DNA from: JANMDU01 sp043777675
GTDB lineage: Bacteria; Pseudomonadota; Gammaproteobacteria; Burkholderiales; Burkholderiaceae_C
Direction: 5' to 3'
DNA: 64,000 nt
NCBI GenBank assembly: GCA_043777675.1
Contig: JAYWHR010000055.1
Location: 41,623-105,622 of the forward strand
Part shown: positions 1 to 8,323 of the stretch, piece by piece
Layout: every line of letters starts with the position of its first letter
Numbering within the stretch: the first letter of the stretch is position 1
Program-made: the position numbers and the translations under genes
Notes under the pieces: model-generated
Told to the model about the DNA's origin: nothing
Seen by the model: only the letters and a program-made list of their open reading frames with translations
Database searches by the model: none

Positions 1-342
1 AAAGAAGTGCCTGTGGCTGTGCAAAAGGCAATGGAGCAGGCACGTCGCGGTATGCTTAAATGCAATTTGAAAAACGGCACTATCCACCACCGCGTGTATG
101 GTCAGCATGGAGCCTCAAACGTCATGATGGCACCCGCTCCGAAAGGAACAGGAATTATCGCTGGCGGTCCAATGCGCGCTGTGTTTGAAGTGGTCGGTAT
201 TACGGATATCGTGGCTAAGAGCCATGGTTCAACCAACCCCTACAACCTGGTTCGGGCGACGCTGGATGCTCTGAATAAATCGACAACTGCCGGAAACGTT
301 GCAGCCAAGCGTGGTCTGAGCGTCGAAGCTTTGTTTGCTTGA
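1..342 (+). CDS. rpsE: 30S ribosomal protein S5, 3' part
   Basis: The reading frame is open from base 1, so the gene begins before the window and about 113 C-terminal residues are seen. S5 sits near the decoding centre of the small subunit and contributes to translational accuracy. The visible part holds the conserved segment HHRVYGQHGASNVMMAPA and the stretch GTGIIAGGPMRAVFEVVGI typical of the S5 C-terminal domain, ending LSVEALFA. The first ATG-like codons inside the window are internal. It is followed after 11 bases by rpmD, the normal spc-operon order. Identification is secure; the true start is outside the window. Confidence 0.97.
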   Translation, partial: KEVPVAVQKAMEQARRGMLKCNLKNGTIHHRVYGQHGASNVMMAPAPKGTGIIAGGPMRAVFEVVGITDIVAKSHGSTNPYNLVRATLDALNKSTTAGNVAAKRGLSVEALFA

Positions 343-353
343 TTGGAATCATC

Positions 354-536
354 ATGACAACATCGGCAAAAGTTAAAGTACAGCTCGTCAAGAGCCCTAT
401 CAGCTGCAAAGAATCTCATCGCGCCACCGTGCGTGGCTTGGGTCTGCGCAAAATCAATTCTGTTTCTGAGCTCGAAGATACTCCCGCTGTGCGCGGTATG
501 ATCAACAAGATCAGCTACTTGGTCAAGGTGCTCTGA
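354..536 (+). CDS. rpmD: 50S ribosomal protein L30
   Basis: A 60-residue protein with the L30 pattern: a basic N-terminal strand (VKVQLVKSPISCKESHRATV) followed by RGLGLRKINSVSELEDTPAVRGMINKI. L30 is a small protein of the large subunit. The ATG at 354 is chosen over an upstream TTG in the same frame (339) because it gives the normal family length. Its stop codon overlaps the rplO start (TGATG), so the two are probably translationally coupled within the spc operon. Confidence 0.96.
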   Translation: MTTSAKVKVQLVKSPISCKESHRATVRGLGLRKINSVSELEDTPAVRGMINKISYLVKVL

Positions 537-967
537 TGCAACTCAATACCATCTCTCCAGCCGAAGGCTCCAAAAAACCACGTCGTCGCGTTGGTCGCGG
601 CATCGGTTCTGGCCTCGGTAAAACTGCAGGCCGCGGTCACAAAGGTCAAAAATCACGTTCCGGCGGTTACCACAAAGTAGGCTTCGAAGGCGGTCAAATG
701 CCTCTGCAGCGTCGCTTGCCCAAGCGCGGCTTCAAATCACGTACTCTTGCGTTCAATGCAGAGATAACACTGACCACCCTCGAGAAGCTCGGCGCGTCTG
801 AAGTTGATATGTTGAGCCTAAAGCAAGCTGGCTTGGTTGGCGAAATGATCAAAGTCGTTAAAGTTATCAAATCTGGCTCGCTTACCAAGGCTGTCAAATT
901 GACCGGTATTGGAGCAACGGCTGCTGCGAGGATTGCAATCGAATCCGCTGGCGGCACATTGATTTAA
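536..967 (+). CDS. rplO: 50S ribosomal protein L15
   Basis: A 143-residue protein with the strongly basic glycine-rich N terminus of L15 (RRVGRGIGSGLGKTAGRGHK), the GFEGGQMPLQRRLPKRGF motif around residues 50-70, and the C-terminal domain with IESAGGTLI. L15 is a late-assembly protein of the large subunit. It overlaps rpmD by one base and is followed 23 bases later by secY, as in most proteobacterial spc operons. Length and motifs match the family with nothing odd. Confidence 0.97.
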   Translation: MQLNTISPAEGSKKPRRRVGRGIGSGLGKTAGRGHKGQKSRSGGYHKVGFEGGQMPLQRRLPKRGFKSRTLAFNAEITLTTLEKLGASEVDMLSLKQAGLVGEMIKVVKVIKSGSLTKAVKLTGIGATAAARIAIESAGGTLI

Positions 968-990
968 ACCAGTAGTCGAGACTTCCAACA

Positions 991-2301
991 GTGGCAACCA
1001 ATCCCTCAGCAATTGCAAAAACTGGCAAGTTCGGCGACCTGCGTCGCCGACTTGTTTTTTTGTTGCTCGCATTGATTGTTTATCGTATTGGTACACACAT
1101 ACCTGTCCCAGGCATTGACCCTACCCAGTTGAAATCCCTATTTCAAGGCCAGCAGGGCGGGATTTTAGGCTTGGTGAATATGTTCTCAGGCGGTGCTCTG
1201 TCTCGATTCAGTGTTCTGGCGTTAGGCATCATGCCTTATATTTCCGCGTCGATCATTATGCAGTTGCTCACTTATGTGGTGCCTACATTTGAGCAGCTCA
1301 AAAAAGAAGGCGAAGCAGGGCGTCGTCGTATCACGCAGTACACTCGATATGGAACGCTCGGTTTAGCGCTCTTTCAATCTTTGGGTATTGCTATAGCACT
1401 TGAGGGATCAGCTGGTTTGGTTCTGCAACCGGGTTTCGGATTCCGTATGGCTACAGTTGTTAGCTTAACGGCTGGTACGATGTTTTTGATGTGGCTTGGT
1501 GAACAAATTACTGAACGGGGTTTAGGCAATGGCATCTCAATTTTGATCTTCGCTGGTATAGCTGCAGGTTTGCCAGGCGCGATCGGTGGCTTACTCGAAT
1601 TGGTGCGAACAGGCGCAATGAGTATTATTGCTGCAATTATCATCGTGGCGTTAGTTGTGTTGGTTACCTATTTTGTTGTGTTTGTCGAGCGCGGGCAGCG
1701 TAAGATATTGGTGAACTACGCCCGTCGCCAGGTTGGTAATAAAGTGTATGGCGGACAGTCATCGCACTTGCCGCTCAAGCTCAACATGGCTGGTGTGATT
1801 CCTCCAATTTTCGCCTCTTCAATCATATTGTTGCCTGCCACCGTGGTGAGCTGGTTTAGTACTGGTGATTCGATGCGGTGGCTCAAAGATATGGCAGGCA
1901 TGCTTACACCCGGCCAGCCGATTTACATCATGTTTTACGCTGGCGCGATCATTTTCTTCTGCTTTTTCTACACGGCATTGGTGTTCAACAGCCGCGAAAC
2001 AGCAGATAACTTAAAGAAAAGTGGTGCGTTCATCCCTGGAATTCGTCCTGGCGACCAAACCGCTCGATACATAGACAAAATCTTGCTCCGCTTGACCGCA
2101 GTCGGTGCAGCATACATCACGGCAGTTTGTCTGTTGCCTGAATTTTTGATCCTGAAATACAATGTGCCCTTCTATTTTGGCGGCACTTCACTGCTGATCA
2201 TTGTGGTCGTTACGATGGACTTCATGTCTCAAGTTCAAAATTACATGATGAGCCAGCAGTACGAGTCGTTGTTGAAAAAGGCTAATTTCAAAACTTCTTG
2301 A
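991..2301 (+). CDS. secY: Protein translocase subunit SecY
   Basis: A 436-residue polytopic inner-membrane protein, the channel subunit of the SecYEG translocon that exports unfolded proteins and inserts membrane proteins. About ten hydrophobic segments are visible. SecY signatures include the N-terminal IGTHIPVPGID, the IMQLLTYVVPTFEQLKKEGE segment, GLGNGISILIFAGI and the cytosolic loop NSRETADNLKKSGAFIPGIRPG. The start is a GTG at 991, which gives the standard MATNP-type N terminus; no stronger upstream start is in frame. It lies between rplO and a decayed infA, as the spc operon predicts. Confidence 0.97.
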   Translation: MATNPSAIAKTGKFGDLRRRLVFLLLALIVYRIGTHIPVPGIDPTQLKSLFQGQQGGILGLVNMFSGGALSRFSVLALGIMPYISASIIMQLLTYVVPTFEQLKKEGEAGRRRITQYTRYGTLGLALFQSLGIAIALEGSAGLVLQPGFGFRMATVVSLTAGTMFLMWLGEQITERGLGNGISILIFAGIAAGLPGAIGGLLELVRTGAMSIIAAIIIVALVVLVTYFVVFVERGQRKILVNYARRQVGNKVYGGQSSHLPLKLNMAGVIPPIFASSIILLPATVVSWFSTGDSMRWLKDMAGMLTPGQPIYIMFYAGAIIFFCFFYTALVFNSRETADNLKKSGAFIPGIRPGDQTARYIDKILLRLTAVGAAYITAVCLLPEFLILKYNVPFYFGGTSLLIIVVVTMDFMSQVQNYMMSQQYESLLKKANFKTS

Positions 2302-2315
2302 AACAGAACGTTTGA

Positions 2316-2535
2316 TTAGTCAAGAATGATGAGATTGAAATGGTTGGTGAAATTGTGGAAAATTTTCCTCATGTCACCTTCTAAGTGAAGTAAGAGAATG
2401 GGCACATAGTGCTCGGGTAGTTTTTTAGGCAAGATGCATATGTACTACATTTGCATACTGTCTGGTGACGAAGTCATCGTAGCATTGACACCCAATGACT
2501 TAGCGCGTGCACGTATCGTGTTCTGCGTCAAGTGA
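2316..2535 (+). pseudogene. infA: Decayed translation initiation factor IF-1 gene
   Basis: Between secY and rpmJ, where infA normally sits, the DNA still encodes recognisable IF-1 pieces but no intact frame. From 2325 it reads NDEIEMVGEIVENFPHVTF, then a TAA in place of the Arg codon, VK, another TAA, ENGHIVLG and a TAG. A one-base shift near 2418-2440 moves to a second frame reading GKMHMYYICILSGDEVIVAL and then TPNDLARARIVFCVK before TGA at 2533. The expected ATG is TTA (2316). IF-1 is essential, so another copy must exist outside this window; many betaproteobacteria carry two infA genes (family knowledge). Confidence 0.88.
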
Positions 2536-2578
2536 TTGAATTGATTTGAGTTTTAGCTTTGAGAATTAGGAGAGCGAC

Positions 2579-2692
2579 ATGAAAGTTTCGGCTTCAGTCA
2601 AGAAAATTTGCCGCAATTGCAAAATCATCCGCCGCCGTGGCGTGGTACGTGTGATCTGTACAGATCCACGCCACAAACAGCGTCAGGGTTGA
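2579..2692 (+). CDS. rpmJ: 50S ribosomal protein L36
   Basis: A 37-residue protein starting MKVSASVKKICRNCKIIRRR and ending PRHKQRQG. The Cys-X2-Cys, Cys and His residues form the zinc ribbon of the C+ type L36. A good Shine-Dalgarno sequence (AGGAGA) lies just upstream. Its place after the infA remnant and before rpsM is the conserved order, so decay of infA did not remove downstream translation signals. The residue after the second Cys pair (ICTDPRHKQRQG) is typical for betaproteobacteria. Confidence 0.95.
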   Translation: MKVSASVKKICRNCKIIRRRGVVRVICTDPRHKQRQG

Positions 2693-2725
2693 TTAATCAA
2701 CGAATTGAAAGTTTAGAGGACGGCT

Positions 2726-3091
2726 ATGGCACGTATCGCTGGTATTAACATTCCGCCGCACCAACATGCTGAGATTGGCTTAACCGCTATCTTCGGTATT
2801 GGTCGCACAACCGCTCGCAAAATTTGCGAGGCTACAGGCATTGCCTATTCGAAGAAGGTTAAAGACTTCACCGATGGCGATCTGGAAAAAATTCGTGATG
2901 CTATCAATGGCATGACAATTGAAGGTGATCTGCGTCGCGAAACTACGATGAATATCAAACGCTTGATGGACATCGGTTGCTATCGCGGCTTCCGGCATCG
3001 TCGTGGCTTACCCGTGCGCGGCCAGCGTACCCGCACCAACGCGCGTACTCGTAAGGGTCCGCGTCGTGCAGCGCAGTCCCTGAAAAAATAA
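2726..3091 (+). CDS. rpsM: 30S ribosomal protein S13
   Basis: A 121-residue protein beginning MARIAGINIPPHQHAEIGLT, with the helix-turn segment FGIGRTTARKIC and the basic C terminus GLPVRGQRTRTNARTRKGPR that contacts 16S rRNA and P-site tRNA. S13 forms part of the small-subunit head and the bridge to the large subunit. It is the first gene of the alpha-operon block (rpsM-rpsK-rpsD-rpoA-rplQ). Length and motifs are normal. Confidence 0.97.
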   Translation: MARIAGINIPPHQHAEIGLTAIFGIGRTTARKICEATGIAYSKKVKDFTDGDLEKIRDAINGMTIEGDLRRETTMNIKRLMDIGCYRGFRHRRGLPVRGQRTRTNARTRKGPRRAAQSLKK

Positions 3092-3113
3092 AGCCGGCTA
3101 AGAGAGAAACTAT

Positions 3114-3521
3114 ATGGCTAAACAGCAAGCATCCGCATCCGCCGCAACTCGTGTGCGCAAGAAAGTCCGCAAGAATATTGCAGACGGTATTGCTCACGTT
3201 CATGCGTCGTTTAACAACACTATCATCACGATTACTGATCGCCAAGGCAATGCGTTGTCGTGGGCATCATCTGGTGGCCAGGGCTTTAAGGGCTCACGCA
3301 AATCTACGCCTTTCGCAGCCCAGGTGGCTTCGGAGCAGGCTGGCCGCGCCGCCATGGAGCAGGGCATCAAGAATCTCGATGTTGAGATAAAAGGCCCAGG
3401 CCCTGGCCGCGAGTCATCTGTGCGAGCCCTCGGTTCTTTGGGGATCCGAATCACATCCATTCGCGATGTGACACCTGTGCCTCACAATGGCTGCCGCCCA
3501 CAGAAGCGTCGTCGTATCTAA
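3114..3521 (+). CDS. rpsK: 30S ribosomal protein S11
   Basis: A 135-residue protein with S11 hallmarks: GIAHVHASFNNTIITITD, GNALSWASSGGQGFKGSRKS and the C-terminal DVTPVPHNGCRPQKRRRI. S11 lies on the platform of the small subunit near the mRNA exit. The ATG at 3114 follows a purine-rich AGAGAGAAAC sequence. The gene is followed by an unusually long 189-base gap before rpsD that holds a strong hairpin and a TATAAT sequence. Confidence 0.97.
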   Translation: MAKQQASASAATRVRKKVRKNIADGIAHVHASFNNTIITITDRQGNALSWASSGGQGFKGSRKSTPFAAQVASEQAGRAAMEQGIKNLDVEIKGPGPGRESSVRALGSLGIRITSIRDVTPVPHNGCRPQKRRRI

Positions 3522-3537
3522 TTTGATTCTGGCTAGA

Positions 3538-3570
3538 GCCGCGTTTCGTGCTGAAAAGCACGACCGCGGC
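3538..3570 (+). terminator. Strong GC-rich hairpin between rpsK and rpsD
   Basis: A nested inverted repeat: outer arms GCCGCG and CGCGGC, inner arms CGTGCT and AGCACG around a GAAA loop, followed by a short T run. It may act as an attenuator or intrinsic terminator that reduces read-through from the upstream ribosomal genes, or as an mRNA processing site. The T tract is short, so termination may be partial. Confidence 0.55.
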
Positions 3571-3576
3571 TTTGGT

Positions 3577-3582
3577 TATAAT
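3577..3582 (+). promoter_or_regulatory. Possible internal promoter -10 element before rpsD
   Basis: A perfect TATAAT lies directly after the rpsK hairpin and about 130 bases before the rpsD start. No convincing -35 hexamer is visible at the usual distance. If active, it would give rpsD-rpoA-rplQ their own transcription start downstream of the hairpin. This is inference from sequence only. Confidence 0.35.
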
Positions 3583-3710
3583 AGTGAGTTGCACTGAATA
3601 TTTAGTGCTTACCCGCAAAGCCCACCGCCAGCACAGTCTCAAATTTTTATTTGAACTTTTCTGGCTCCAGTAGCTAGTCCTACTGTAGCTAACATAGAAG
3701 GAAATTCAAA

Positions 3711-4334
3711 GTGGCACGTCTGCTCGGCCCCAAGGCCAAACTCTCCCGCCGTGAAGGCACTGATCTGTTCCTAAAGAGCGCGCGTCGCGCTATCGCAGAT
3801 AAATCAAAATTTGACTCCAAACCCGGCCAACATGGTCGCACCAGCGGTCAACGTACATCTGATTTCGGATTGCAACTCCGCGAAAAACAAAAAGTTAAAC
3901 GTATGTACGGCGTTCTTGAGCGTCAGTTCCGCCGCTACTTCGAAGAAGCGGATCGTCGTCGCGGCAATACAGGCGCAAATCTGCTGTTCATCTTGGAGTC
4001 ACGCCTAGATAACGTTGTTTATCGTATGGGTTTTGCTTCAACGCGAGCCGAAGCGCGTCAGTTGGTATCGCACAAGGCAATGTTGGTAAACGGTAAATCT
4101 GTCAACATTCCTTCCATGCTGATCAAAGCCGGAGATGTGATCTCTGTGCGCGATAAGAGCAAGAAGCAGGTGCGAATTTCTGAAGCCCTGCAACTGGCGG
4201 GTCAAATTGGCTTTCCAGCATGGGTAGAGGTCAGTGCTGACAAAACAGAGGGTACCTTCAAGAAATCCCCTGATCGGGACGAATTCGCTTCTGACATCAA
4301 CGAATCGTTGATCGTCGAATTGTATTCACGTTAA
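3711..4334 (+). CDS. rpsD: 30S ribosomal protein S4
   Basis: A 207-residue protein starting at GTG after a GAAGGAAA Shine-Dalgarno sequence. It has the S4 N-terminal region (LLGPKAKLSRREGTDLFLKS) and an S4 RNA-binding domain around residues 97-160 (RLDNVVYRMGFASTRAEARQ, VSHKAMLVNGKSVNIPS). S4 nucleates 16S rRNA folding and in gamma- and betaproteobacteria can repress the alpha operon by binding its own mRNA (family knowledge). It ends with the usual NESLIVELYSR. It is followed by a 131-base gap and rpoA. Confidence 0.97.
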   Translation: MARLLGPKAKLSRREGTDLFLKSARRAIADKSKFDSKPGQHGRTSGQRTSDFGLQLREKQKVKRMYGVLERQFRRYFEEADRRRGNTGANLLFILESRLDNVVYRMGFASTRAEARQLVSHKAMLVNGKSVNIPSMLIKAGDVISVRDKSKKQVRISEALQLAGQIGFPAWVEVSADKTEGTFKKSPDRDEFASDINESLIVELYSR

Positions 4335-4465
4335 TTTTTTTGAAGGCGGTGCATACAAACGCGTCGCCTCAAAGCCCTTTCATGTAGACGTATAAAAGCG
4401 ACGAAGTGAAGGGATTTCCAGTCTTATCGGTGTAACGAGCCGAGGGCACTTACAAGGAATACTGC

Positions 4466-5455
4466 ATGCAAACCAATCTGCTCAAACCCAAGACGATTCA
4501 AGTAGAACAACTCGGCGGCAACAAAGCCAAAGTCACCCTCGAACCTTTCGAGCGCGGTTATGGTCATACGCTTGGAAACGCGCTGCGCCGCGTGTTGCTC
4601 TCGTCGATGGTGGGTTATGCACCTACGGAAGTGACCATTGCGGGCGTACTGCATGAGTTCTCCACTATTGATGGCGTCCAAGAAGACGCAGTGAACATCA
4701 TGCTCAACTTGAAGGGCGTGGTCTTCAAATTGCACAACCGTGATGAAGTCACTCTCTCGTTGCGCAAAGACGGCGAAGGCGTTGTCACTGCTGGCGATAT
4801 CCAAACGCCACATGATGTCGAGATCATCAATCCTGATCACGTAATCGCCCATCTGTCGCAAGGTGGCAAGCTGGATATCCAGATCAAGGTTGAAAAAGGT
4901 CGTGGCTATGTGCCCGGTAACGTGCGCCGTTATGGCGATGAGCCCAGCAAATCCATTGGCCGCATCGTGCTCGATGCATCTTTCGCACCGATCAAGCGCG
5001 TTAGCTACGCAGTTGAGAATGCTCGCGTTGAGCAGCGTACCGATCTTGACAAGCTCGTCATGGAAATCGAAACCAATGGCGCGGTGACTGCAGAAGATGC
5101 AGTGCGTGCAGCGGCGAAGATTTTGGTTGAGCAATTGGCTGTGTTTGCACAGTTAGAGGGCAGCGAGCTCGCCGCGTTTGATGCACCCGCTCAGCGTAGC
5201 AGCCAGCAGTTTGATCCTATTTTGTTGCGTCCCGTCGATGAGCTTGAGCTCACCGTACGTTCAGCCAACTGCCTCAAAGCAGAGAACATTTACTACATCG
5301 GTGATCTGATTCAGCGCACCGAAAACGAGTTGCTCAAGACACCAAATCTGGGTCGTAAGTCACTCAACGAAATCAAGGAAGTCTTGGCCTCTCGCGGTCT
5401 GACCCTCGGTATGCGTTTAGAAAACTGGCCACCCGCCGGTTTGGATAAGCGTTAA
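4466..5455 (+). CDS. rpoA: RNA polymerase alpha subunit
   Basis: A 329-residue protein with both alpha domains: the N-terminal dimerisation and assembly domain (FERGYGHTLGNALRRVLLSS near residue 30) and the C-terminal DNA-binding domain (PVDELELTVRSANCLKAENI, NLGRKSLNEIKEVLASRGL). It forms the dimer scaffold of RNA polymerase, contacts UP elements and activators. The start at 4466 follows CAAGGA. Long shadow frames on the opposite strand reflect codon bias only. Standard length and context in the alpha operon. Confidence 0.98.
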   Translation: MQTNLLKPKTIQVEQLGGNKAKVTLEPFERGYGHTLGNALRRVLLSSMVGYAPTEVTIAGVLHEFSTIDGVQEDAVNIMLNLKGVVFKLHNRDEVTLSLRKDGEGVVTAGDIQTPHDVEIINPDHVIAHLSQGGKLDIQIKVEKGRGYVPGNVRRYGDEPSKSIGRIVLDASFAPIKRVSYAVENARVEQRTDLDKLVMEIETNGAVTAEDAVRAAAKILVEQLAVFAQLEGSELAAFDAPAQRSSQQFDPILLRPVDELELTVRSANCLKAENIYYIGDLIQRTENELLKTPNLGRKSLNEIKEVLASRGLTLGMRLENWPPAGLDKR

Positions 5456-5524
5456 TTTAAAAGCAAAGTGCACCAGCGCGTACCTGATACGGCGCGCTGT
5501 TAATACATTGAAAGGAAAAGCACC

Positions 5525-5914
5525 ATGCGTCACGGAAACGGACTTCGTAAACTTAACCGCACCAGCGCCCATCGCCAAGCGATGCTGCGCAATATGATGA
5601 ATTCTTTGATTCAGCATGAGGCCATTAAAACCACGCTGCCAAAATCAAAAGAGCTACGCCGCGTTGTGGAGCCAATGATCACTTTGGCTAAAGTGGATTC
5701 GCTGGCTAATCGCCGCTTGGCATTCAACCGCTTGCGTGACCGTGATTCGGTCACCAAGCTGTTCACCGATCTCGGGCCTCGCTTCAAGACGCGTCTAGGC
5801 GGCTACACACGTATCCTGAAAATGGGTTTCCGCGTGGGTGACAACGCGCCGATGGCTTTTGTTGAGCTCGTCGATCGCGCTGATACGTCAGCTGAAGCGC
5901 CGACAGCAGAGTAA
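5525..5914 (+). CDS. rplQ: 50S ribosomal protein L17
   Basis: A 129-residue protein starting MRHGNGLRKLNRTSAHRQAM, the signature of L17, with the core LRRVVEPMITLAKVDSLANRR and the C-terminal GFRVGDNAPMAFVELVDR. It is the last gene of the alpha operon, preceded by a GAAAGGAAA ribosome binding site. The protein lies at the exit-tunnel side of the large subunit. Confidence 0.97.
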   Translation: MRHGNGLRKLNRTSAHRQAMLRNMMNSLIQHEAIKTTLPKSKELRRVVEPMITLAKVDSLANRRLAFNRLRDRDSVTKLFTDLGPRFKTRLGGYTRILKMGFRVGDNAPMAFVELVDRADTSAEAPTAE

Positions 5915-5972
5915 ATATACTTTGCCGCATTGCAGCAAACAGCAGAGCAACGCGGTAGAATATAAGCATTGA

Positions 5973-6049
<77 letters not shown>

Positions 6050-6083
6050 ATTTTGAAAATCAATAAATCTTTGATTTTTGTTT

Positions 6084-6112
6084 AACGCCAGCTTAAGCTG
6101 GCGTTTTCTTTT
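6084..6112 (+). terminator. Intrinsic terminator after tRNA-fMet
   Basis: The inverted repeat AACGCCAGC-TTAA-GCTGGCGTT forms a 9-bp stem with a tight loop and is followed by TTTCTTTT. It closes the ribosomal/tRNA block. Confidence 0.88.
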
Positions 6113-6187
6113 GTGGCATCCAATCTAGCAATATGGTTTTGTCAGTGCCACGCATCCAAACTAGGCTCTCTTGCGGATAATCAAGAC

Positions 6188-6637
6188 ATGCGAAAAGCCA
6201 AACTCCAATCCGTCACCGTGGGCGGCAATGCCGATGAGATCGAAGCGCAGTTTTATGATGCGCTTCGTGCGGGCGATATTGACAAGCTGATGAGCTGCTG
6301 GGCTGATGAAGATGAGATCGTTTGTGTGCATCCGGGCGGCTCGCGCATGGTGGGCACGGGCGCGATTCGTTCGGCCTTTGATGCGATGTTCTCTAACGGC
6401 ACGATCCGTGCCACGCCGATGCGCATGAGGAAGATTGAAGCGCTATCGAGCAGCGTGCACAGCGTGATCGAAAAGATTGAAGTCATGACGCAAGAAGGGC
6501 CGCGCGAAGCCTATGTGATTGCTACCAACGTTTATCACAAGACGGCGCAAGGCTGGCGCATGGTGGCGCATCATGCGAGCCCCGGCACGGCGCGCGAAAT
6601 GCAAGAGATCTCTGATGCGCCGATGGTGCTGCATTAA
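6188..6637 (+). CDS. NTF2-like (SnoaL/DUF4440 type) protein
   Basis: About 149 residues from the ATG at 6188; an in-frame upstream extension to 6113 is possible but runs into the terminator region. The pattern (EAQFYDALRAGDIDKLMSCW, a DEIVCVHPGG segment, a strand-rich middle, and YHKTAQGWRMVAHHASPG at the end) is that of cone-shaped alpha+beta NTF2 fold proteins, some of which are enzymes and many of which have no known activity. No signal peptide is seen, so it is probably cytoplasmic. Substrate and role are unknown. Confidence 0.75.
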   Translation: MRKAKLQSVTVGGNADEIEAQFYDALRAGDIDKLMSCWADEDEIVCVHPGGSRMVGTGAIRSAFDAMFSNGTIRATPMRMRKIEALSSSVHSVIEKIEVMTQEGPREAYVIATNVYHKTAQGWRMVAHHASPGTAREMQEISDAPMVLH

Positions 6638-6674
6638 AGGCGGTGTGCACGATGTTTTCCAAACAATTTGGGCA

Positions 6675-6721
6675 GATAGCCGGCGTGTTTACTGCGCAGA
6701 GCGCTATTAATTTAATAGTAT
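6675..6721 (+). repeat. 44-bp dispersed element, orientation A (intergenic)
   Basis: Starts ATAGCCGGC, has TGCGCAGAGCGCTATT in the centre and ends with AATAGTA. Lies between the NTF2-like gene and the YheT-like gene. It belongs to the family of 18 clear copies described in the findings. Confidence 0.85.
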
Positions 6722-6746
6722 TCACTGATCCGAGTCAAGTCAGCTG

Positions 6747-7724
6747 ATGCATTACCGCTCACCTGCTTGGCTGCCCGGCGGCCAATTGCAAACGATCTGG
6801 CCAGCGCTGTATGCGCGGCGCACGGAAGGGCAGGCGCTGGTGTGGCAGCGCGAGCGCTGGGACAGCCCAGATGCTGATTTCATCGATGTAGATTTTTCCA
6901 ATGAAGCTGCGCCAGATGCAAAGCGCAAACCATTGCTCGTCGTCTTCCACGGCTTGGAGGGCTCATCGCAAAGCCATTACGCACAAGCCTTGGCGCATTG
7001 GGCGAGGCAGCATGGCATGGCCTGCGCTGTGCCGCATTTTCGCGGTTGCAGTGGCGAGATCAACCGAGCGCCACGTGCTTATCACTCGGGTGATTTCCAA
7101 GAGATTGATTGGATCTTGCGCCGCATGAAAGCGCGCGTGCCAGAGCGAAAATTGGTTGTAGTGGGTATCTCTTTGGGGGGCAACGCGCTGATGCGCTGGG
7201 CTCAAGAGACAGGCGCTTCGGCCAGCGCTGTGGCGAGCGCTGTAGCGAGTGTGTGCTCACCGCTTGATTTGGCTGCAGCCGGCCATGCGATTGGCAAAGG
7301 CTTCAATCGGCAGGTCTACACCCGCATGTTTCTCAAAACAATGAAGCCCAAAGCGCTGGAGCGCTTGGCGCTGCATCCCAAGCTGTTTGATGCGCAGGCG
7401 CTGCTGCGCAGCCGCGATCTTTATGAGTTTGACAACATCTTCACCGCACCCTTGCATGGCTTCAAAAATACCGAAGACTATTGGGATCGTGCATCTGCCA
7501 AACCGCGCATGGCCGAGATTCAAATCCCCGCGCTCGCGCTCAATGCGCGTAACGACCCCTTCATGCCCGCCAGCAGCCTGCCGAAAGCGGGGCAGGTGGG
7601 CAAGCATGTGACGCTGTGGCAGCCCGAGCAGGGCGGTCATGTGGGCTTTCCAGCGGGCAGCTTCCCAAGCGATGTGCATGCGATGCCGCGCGCAGTAGGT
7701 CAATGGTTATTGGGGCATGCGTAA
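6747..7724 (+). CDS. YheT-like alpha/beta hydrolase
   Basis: A 325-residue alpha/beta-hydrolase of the YheT/UPF0017 type. Visible are the oxyanion-hole region VVFHGLEGSS, a PHFRGCSGE segment, the nucleophile elbow GISLGGN (Ser about residue 145), and later ALNARNDPFMPASSLP (acid) and GGHVGFPAG (catalytic His). These enzymes are probably esterases; the natural substrate is not known. The start at 6747 follows directly on a dispersed repeat. It is tightly followed by the next gene (3-base gap), suggesting co-transcription. Confidence 0.85.
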   Translation: MHYRSPAWLPGGQLQTIWPALYARRTEGQALVWQRERWDSPDADFIDVDFSNEAAPDAKRKPLLVVFHGLEGSSQSHYAQALAHWARQHGMACAVPHFRGCSGEINRAPRAYHSGDFQEIDWILRRMKARVPERKLVVVGISLGGNALMRWAQETGASASAVASAVASVCSPLDLAAAGHAIGKGFNRQVYTRMFLKTMKPKALERLALHPKLFDAQALLRSRDLYEFDNIFTAPLHGFKNTEDYWDRASAKPRMAEIQIPALALNARNDPFMPASSLPKAGQVGKHVTLWQPEQGGHVGFPAGSFPSDVHAMPRAVGQWLLGHA

Positions 7725-7727
7725 TGG

Positions 7728-8297
7728 ATGACATCGATGGATGATATTGTTCTCCAAGCTATGGCCAAATGGCCCAATGTGCCCGCCTGCACCGGCTGGC
7801 TTGGCTTAGATGCGCGTGGCCAATGGTGGATGCGCGACGATCCTGCGCAGGCTTGCGGCAGCTTTTCTAGCGGCCAGCCAGGCGCGAAAGGCTCGCTGCT
7901 GGCGCACGACAAGCTGATTGCTTTTATTGCTCGGAACTACCTTTGCGCAGAAGAGGGCTCATTTGCGGGGCAATGGTATTTTCAAAACGGCCCACAACGT
8001 GTGTATGTGGAGCTAGAGGCCACGCCTTGGGTCTGGCGTGTGAATGCAGATTTCACAATCGTTGCGCACACAGGAAAAGAGTGCAAACCGCAGCGCTGCG
8101 TGCTCGATGAGGCGGGCTATGTGTATTTAGAAACTGAGCTGGGCTTTGGCCTCGTGCACACGCTAGACATGCTGCTTGCCGCCGATGCGCTAGAGCGTGG
8201 CCTGTGGGTGGCGCAAGAGATCGTGCGCAGTGAATTACCAAGACGCTTTGGCTATGTACGTAGCCCAGACAAAGCGCAGAAGGCACAGAAAGCCTAA
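7728..8297 (+). CDS. Conserved unknown protein downstream of YheT
   Basis: A 189-residue soluble protein starting MTSMDDIVLQAMAKWPNVPA (the second Met at 7737 is also a good start). It contains a GWLGLDARGQWWMRDDPAQ segment, IAFIARNYLCAEEGSFAGQW and QRVYVELEATPWVWRV. I recognise this as a conserved betaproteobacterial protein often found beside YheT-like hydrolases, but no function is established. No signal peptide, membrane segment or catalytic motif is visible. Confidence 0.7.
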   Translation: MTSMDDIVLQAMAKWPNVPACTGWLGLDARGQWWMRDDPAQACGSFSSGQPGAKGSLLAHDKLIAFIARNYLCAEEGSFAGQWYFQNGPQRVYVELEATPWVWRVNADFTIVAHTGKECKPQRCVLDEAGYVYLETELGFGLVHTLDMLLAADALERGLWVAQEIVRSELPRRFGYVRSPDKAQKAQKA

Positions 8298-8323
8298 GAT
8301 CCTGCTGCTTAAGTAAGGCTCAA

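Noticed and set aside
4424..5134. Long minus-strand frame across rpoA
   Set aside because: Shadow of rpoA codon bias; the rpoA product is clearly identified.
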